Origin: Heloderma charlesbogerti
Taxonomy: Eukaryota; Chordata; Lepidosauria; Squamata; Helodermatidae
Length of the DNA stretch: 64,000 nucleotides
Assembly: GCA_026122225.1 (NCBI GenBank)
Contig: JANEZZ010001497.1
Coordinates: 682,001 to 746,000 of the forward strand
Direction: 5' to 3'
Shown here: in pieces, positions 63,649-64,000 of the stretch
How positions within the stretch are numbered: the first letter of the stretch is position 1
Layout of the letters: each line of letters starts with the position of its first letter
Notes under the pieces: generated by a model
Databases searched by the model: none
What the model saw: only the letters and a program-made list of their open reading frames with translations
Told to the model about the DNA's origin: nothing
Program-made: the position numbers and the translations under genes

Positions 63649-64000
63649 TAGGGATGGTGGAGAATTTCACCACGGAACAAAATGAGGCTGGATTCTTTTG
63701 AATCTGGCCTCCAGAATCCACGGCAGAATGGATCACTTACTTCTGCCTCCCAAGGATTCCCTCCGGAACGGCACACCGGCTCTGGATCGCTGTGAGGAAT
63801 ACAGCTGCAAATGGCATAGTGGAGATCACTTGGGGCCGTAAAGCAGCTAGTTTAACCTAAATGCAGCCGTAAATGGCTGCAATTAGGTTAAACTAAGGGC
63901 TTTACGGTTGCAAGTGGCATGCACTACGCCATTTGCGGCTGTGTTTTTTCCCGCAGTAGGGATGGCGGAGAATTTCTCCATGAATCTCAGGGAGGCCAAA
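63649..64000. mobile_element. Two nested palindromic hAT copies running off the window
   Basis: A copy begins TAGGGATGGTGGAGAATTTC at 63649, with an ATGCAGCCGTAAATGGCTGC palindrome near 63863 and a wider TAGTTTAACCTAA inverted repeat around it. At 63957 a further copy starts TAGGGATGGCGGAGAATTTC and is cut by the window end. Confidence 0.75.

Overview
ORGANISM. The window looks like squamate reptile DNA, probably a lizard, judged from repeat content alone. It has a BovB/RTE LINE, several CR1 fragments ending in the ATTCTATGATTCTATG-type tail, a nearly intact L2-clade LINE, an L1 ORF1 piece, tRNA-derived SINEs of the reptile type, and a beta-defensin gene with vertebrate splice signals. Nothing prokaryotic is present. 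HOST GENE. I find one host gene, a secreted beta-defensin on the + strand from 34164 to 52038, with its polyA signal at 52164. Exon 1 encodes the signal peptide. Exons 2, 3, 4 and 5 each encode one complete six-cysteine beta-defensin domain. A last exon adds two residues, a stop and the 3'UTR. All junctions are in frame and the predicted product is 180 residues with four tandem domains. Exons 3, 4 and 5 are symmetric 2-2 phase modules whose flanking introns also resemble each other, so they arose by duplication of exon plus intron. Dibasic or Arg residues fall exactly at the domain borders. A tandemly duplicated promoter block with a TATA box lies just upstream. A remnant of a second defensin gene lies at 15.9-20.6 kb: a promoter-like block and a terminal exon with polyA signal, without readable domain exons. 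MOBILE DNA. Most of the rest belongs to one hAT superfamily system with termini TAGGGATG...CATCCCTA and 8-bp target duplications. (i) Three large elements carry two convergent genes, a BED-finger hAT transposase and an accessory protein with a Myb/SANT-like domain, an acidic tract and a C-terminal coiled coil. They are an outer deletion derivative (1401-15709), an inner larger copy inserted into it in inverted orientation (5101-14262), and a third broken copy (53532-63135). (ii) About twenty non-autonomous copies (0.45-1 kb, about 13 kb or one fifth of the window) share these termini. Their cores are palindromes built from smaller palindromes (the GTGATAGGCTACGT, GTAGTCTACGTAAA and AAATGGCGGC units). 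Most also carry consensus GGTAAGT splice donors facing outward. LAYOUT. 1-1400 BovB; 1401-15709 nested hAT elements; 15718-16059 promoter remnant; 16060-19108 non-autonomous copies and unassigned DNA; 19160-20970 duplicon with the remnant terminal exon; 21170-22940 second duplicon; 23608-28860 a CR1 split by an L2; 29216-30262 second copy of the 21-22 kb duplicon; 30.5-33.6 kb mostly unassigned; 33.6-52.2 kb the four-domain defensin gene with repeats in its introns; 52.5-53.5 kb LINE tail, palindromic copy and SINE; 53532-63135 third hAT element carrying an L2 tail, non-autonomous copies and a solo LTR; 63.1-64 kb more nested non-autonomous copies. All positions were read by eye and may be off by a base or two.
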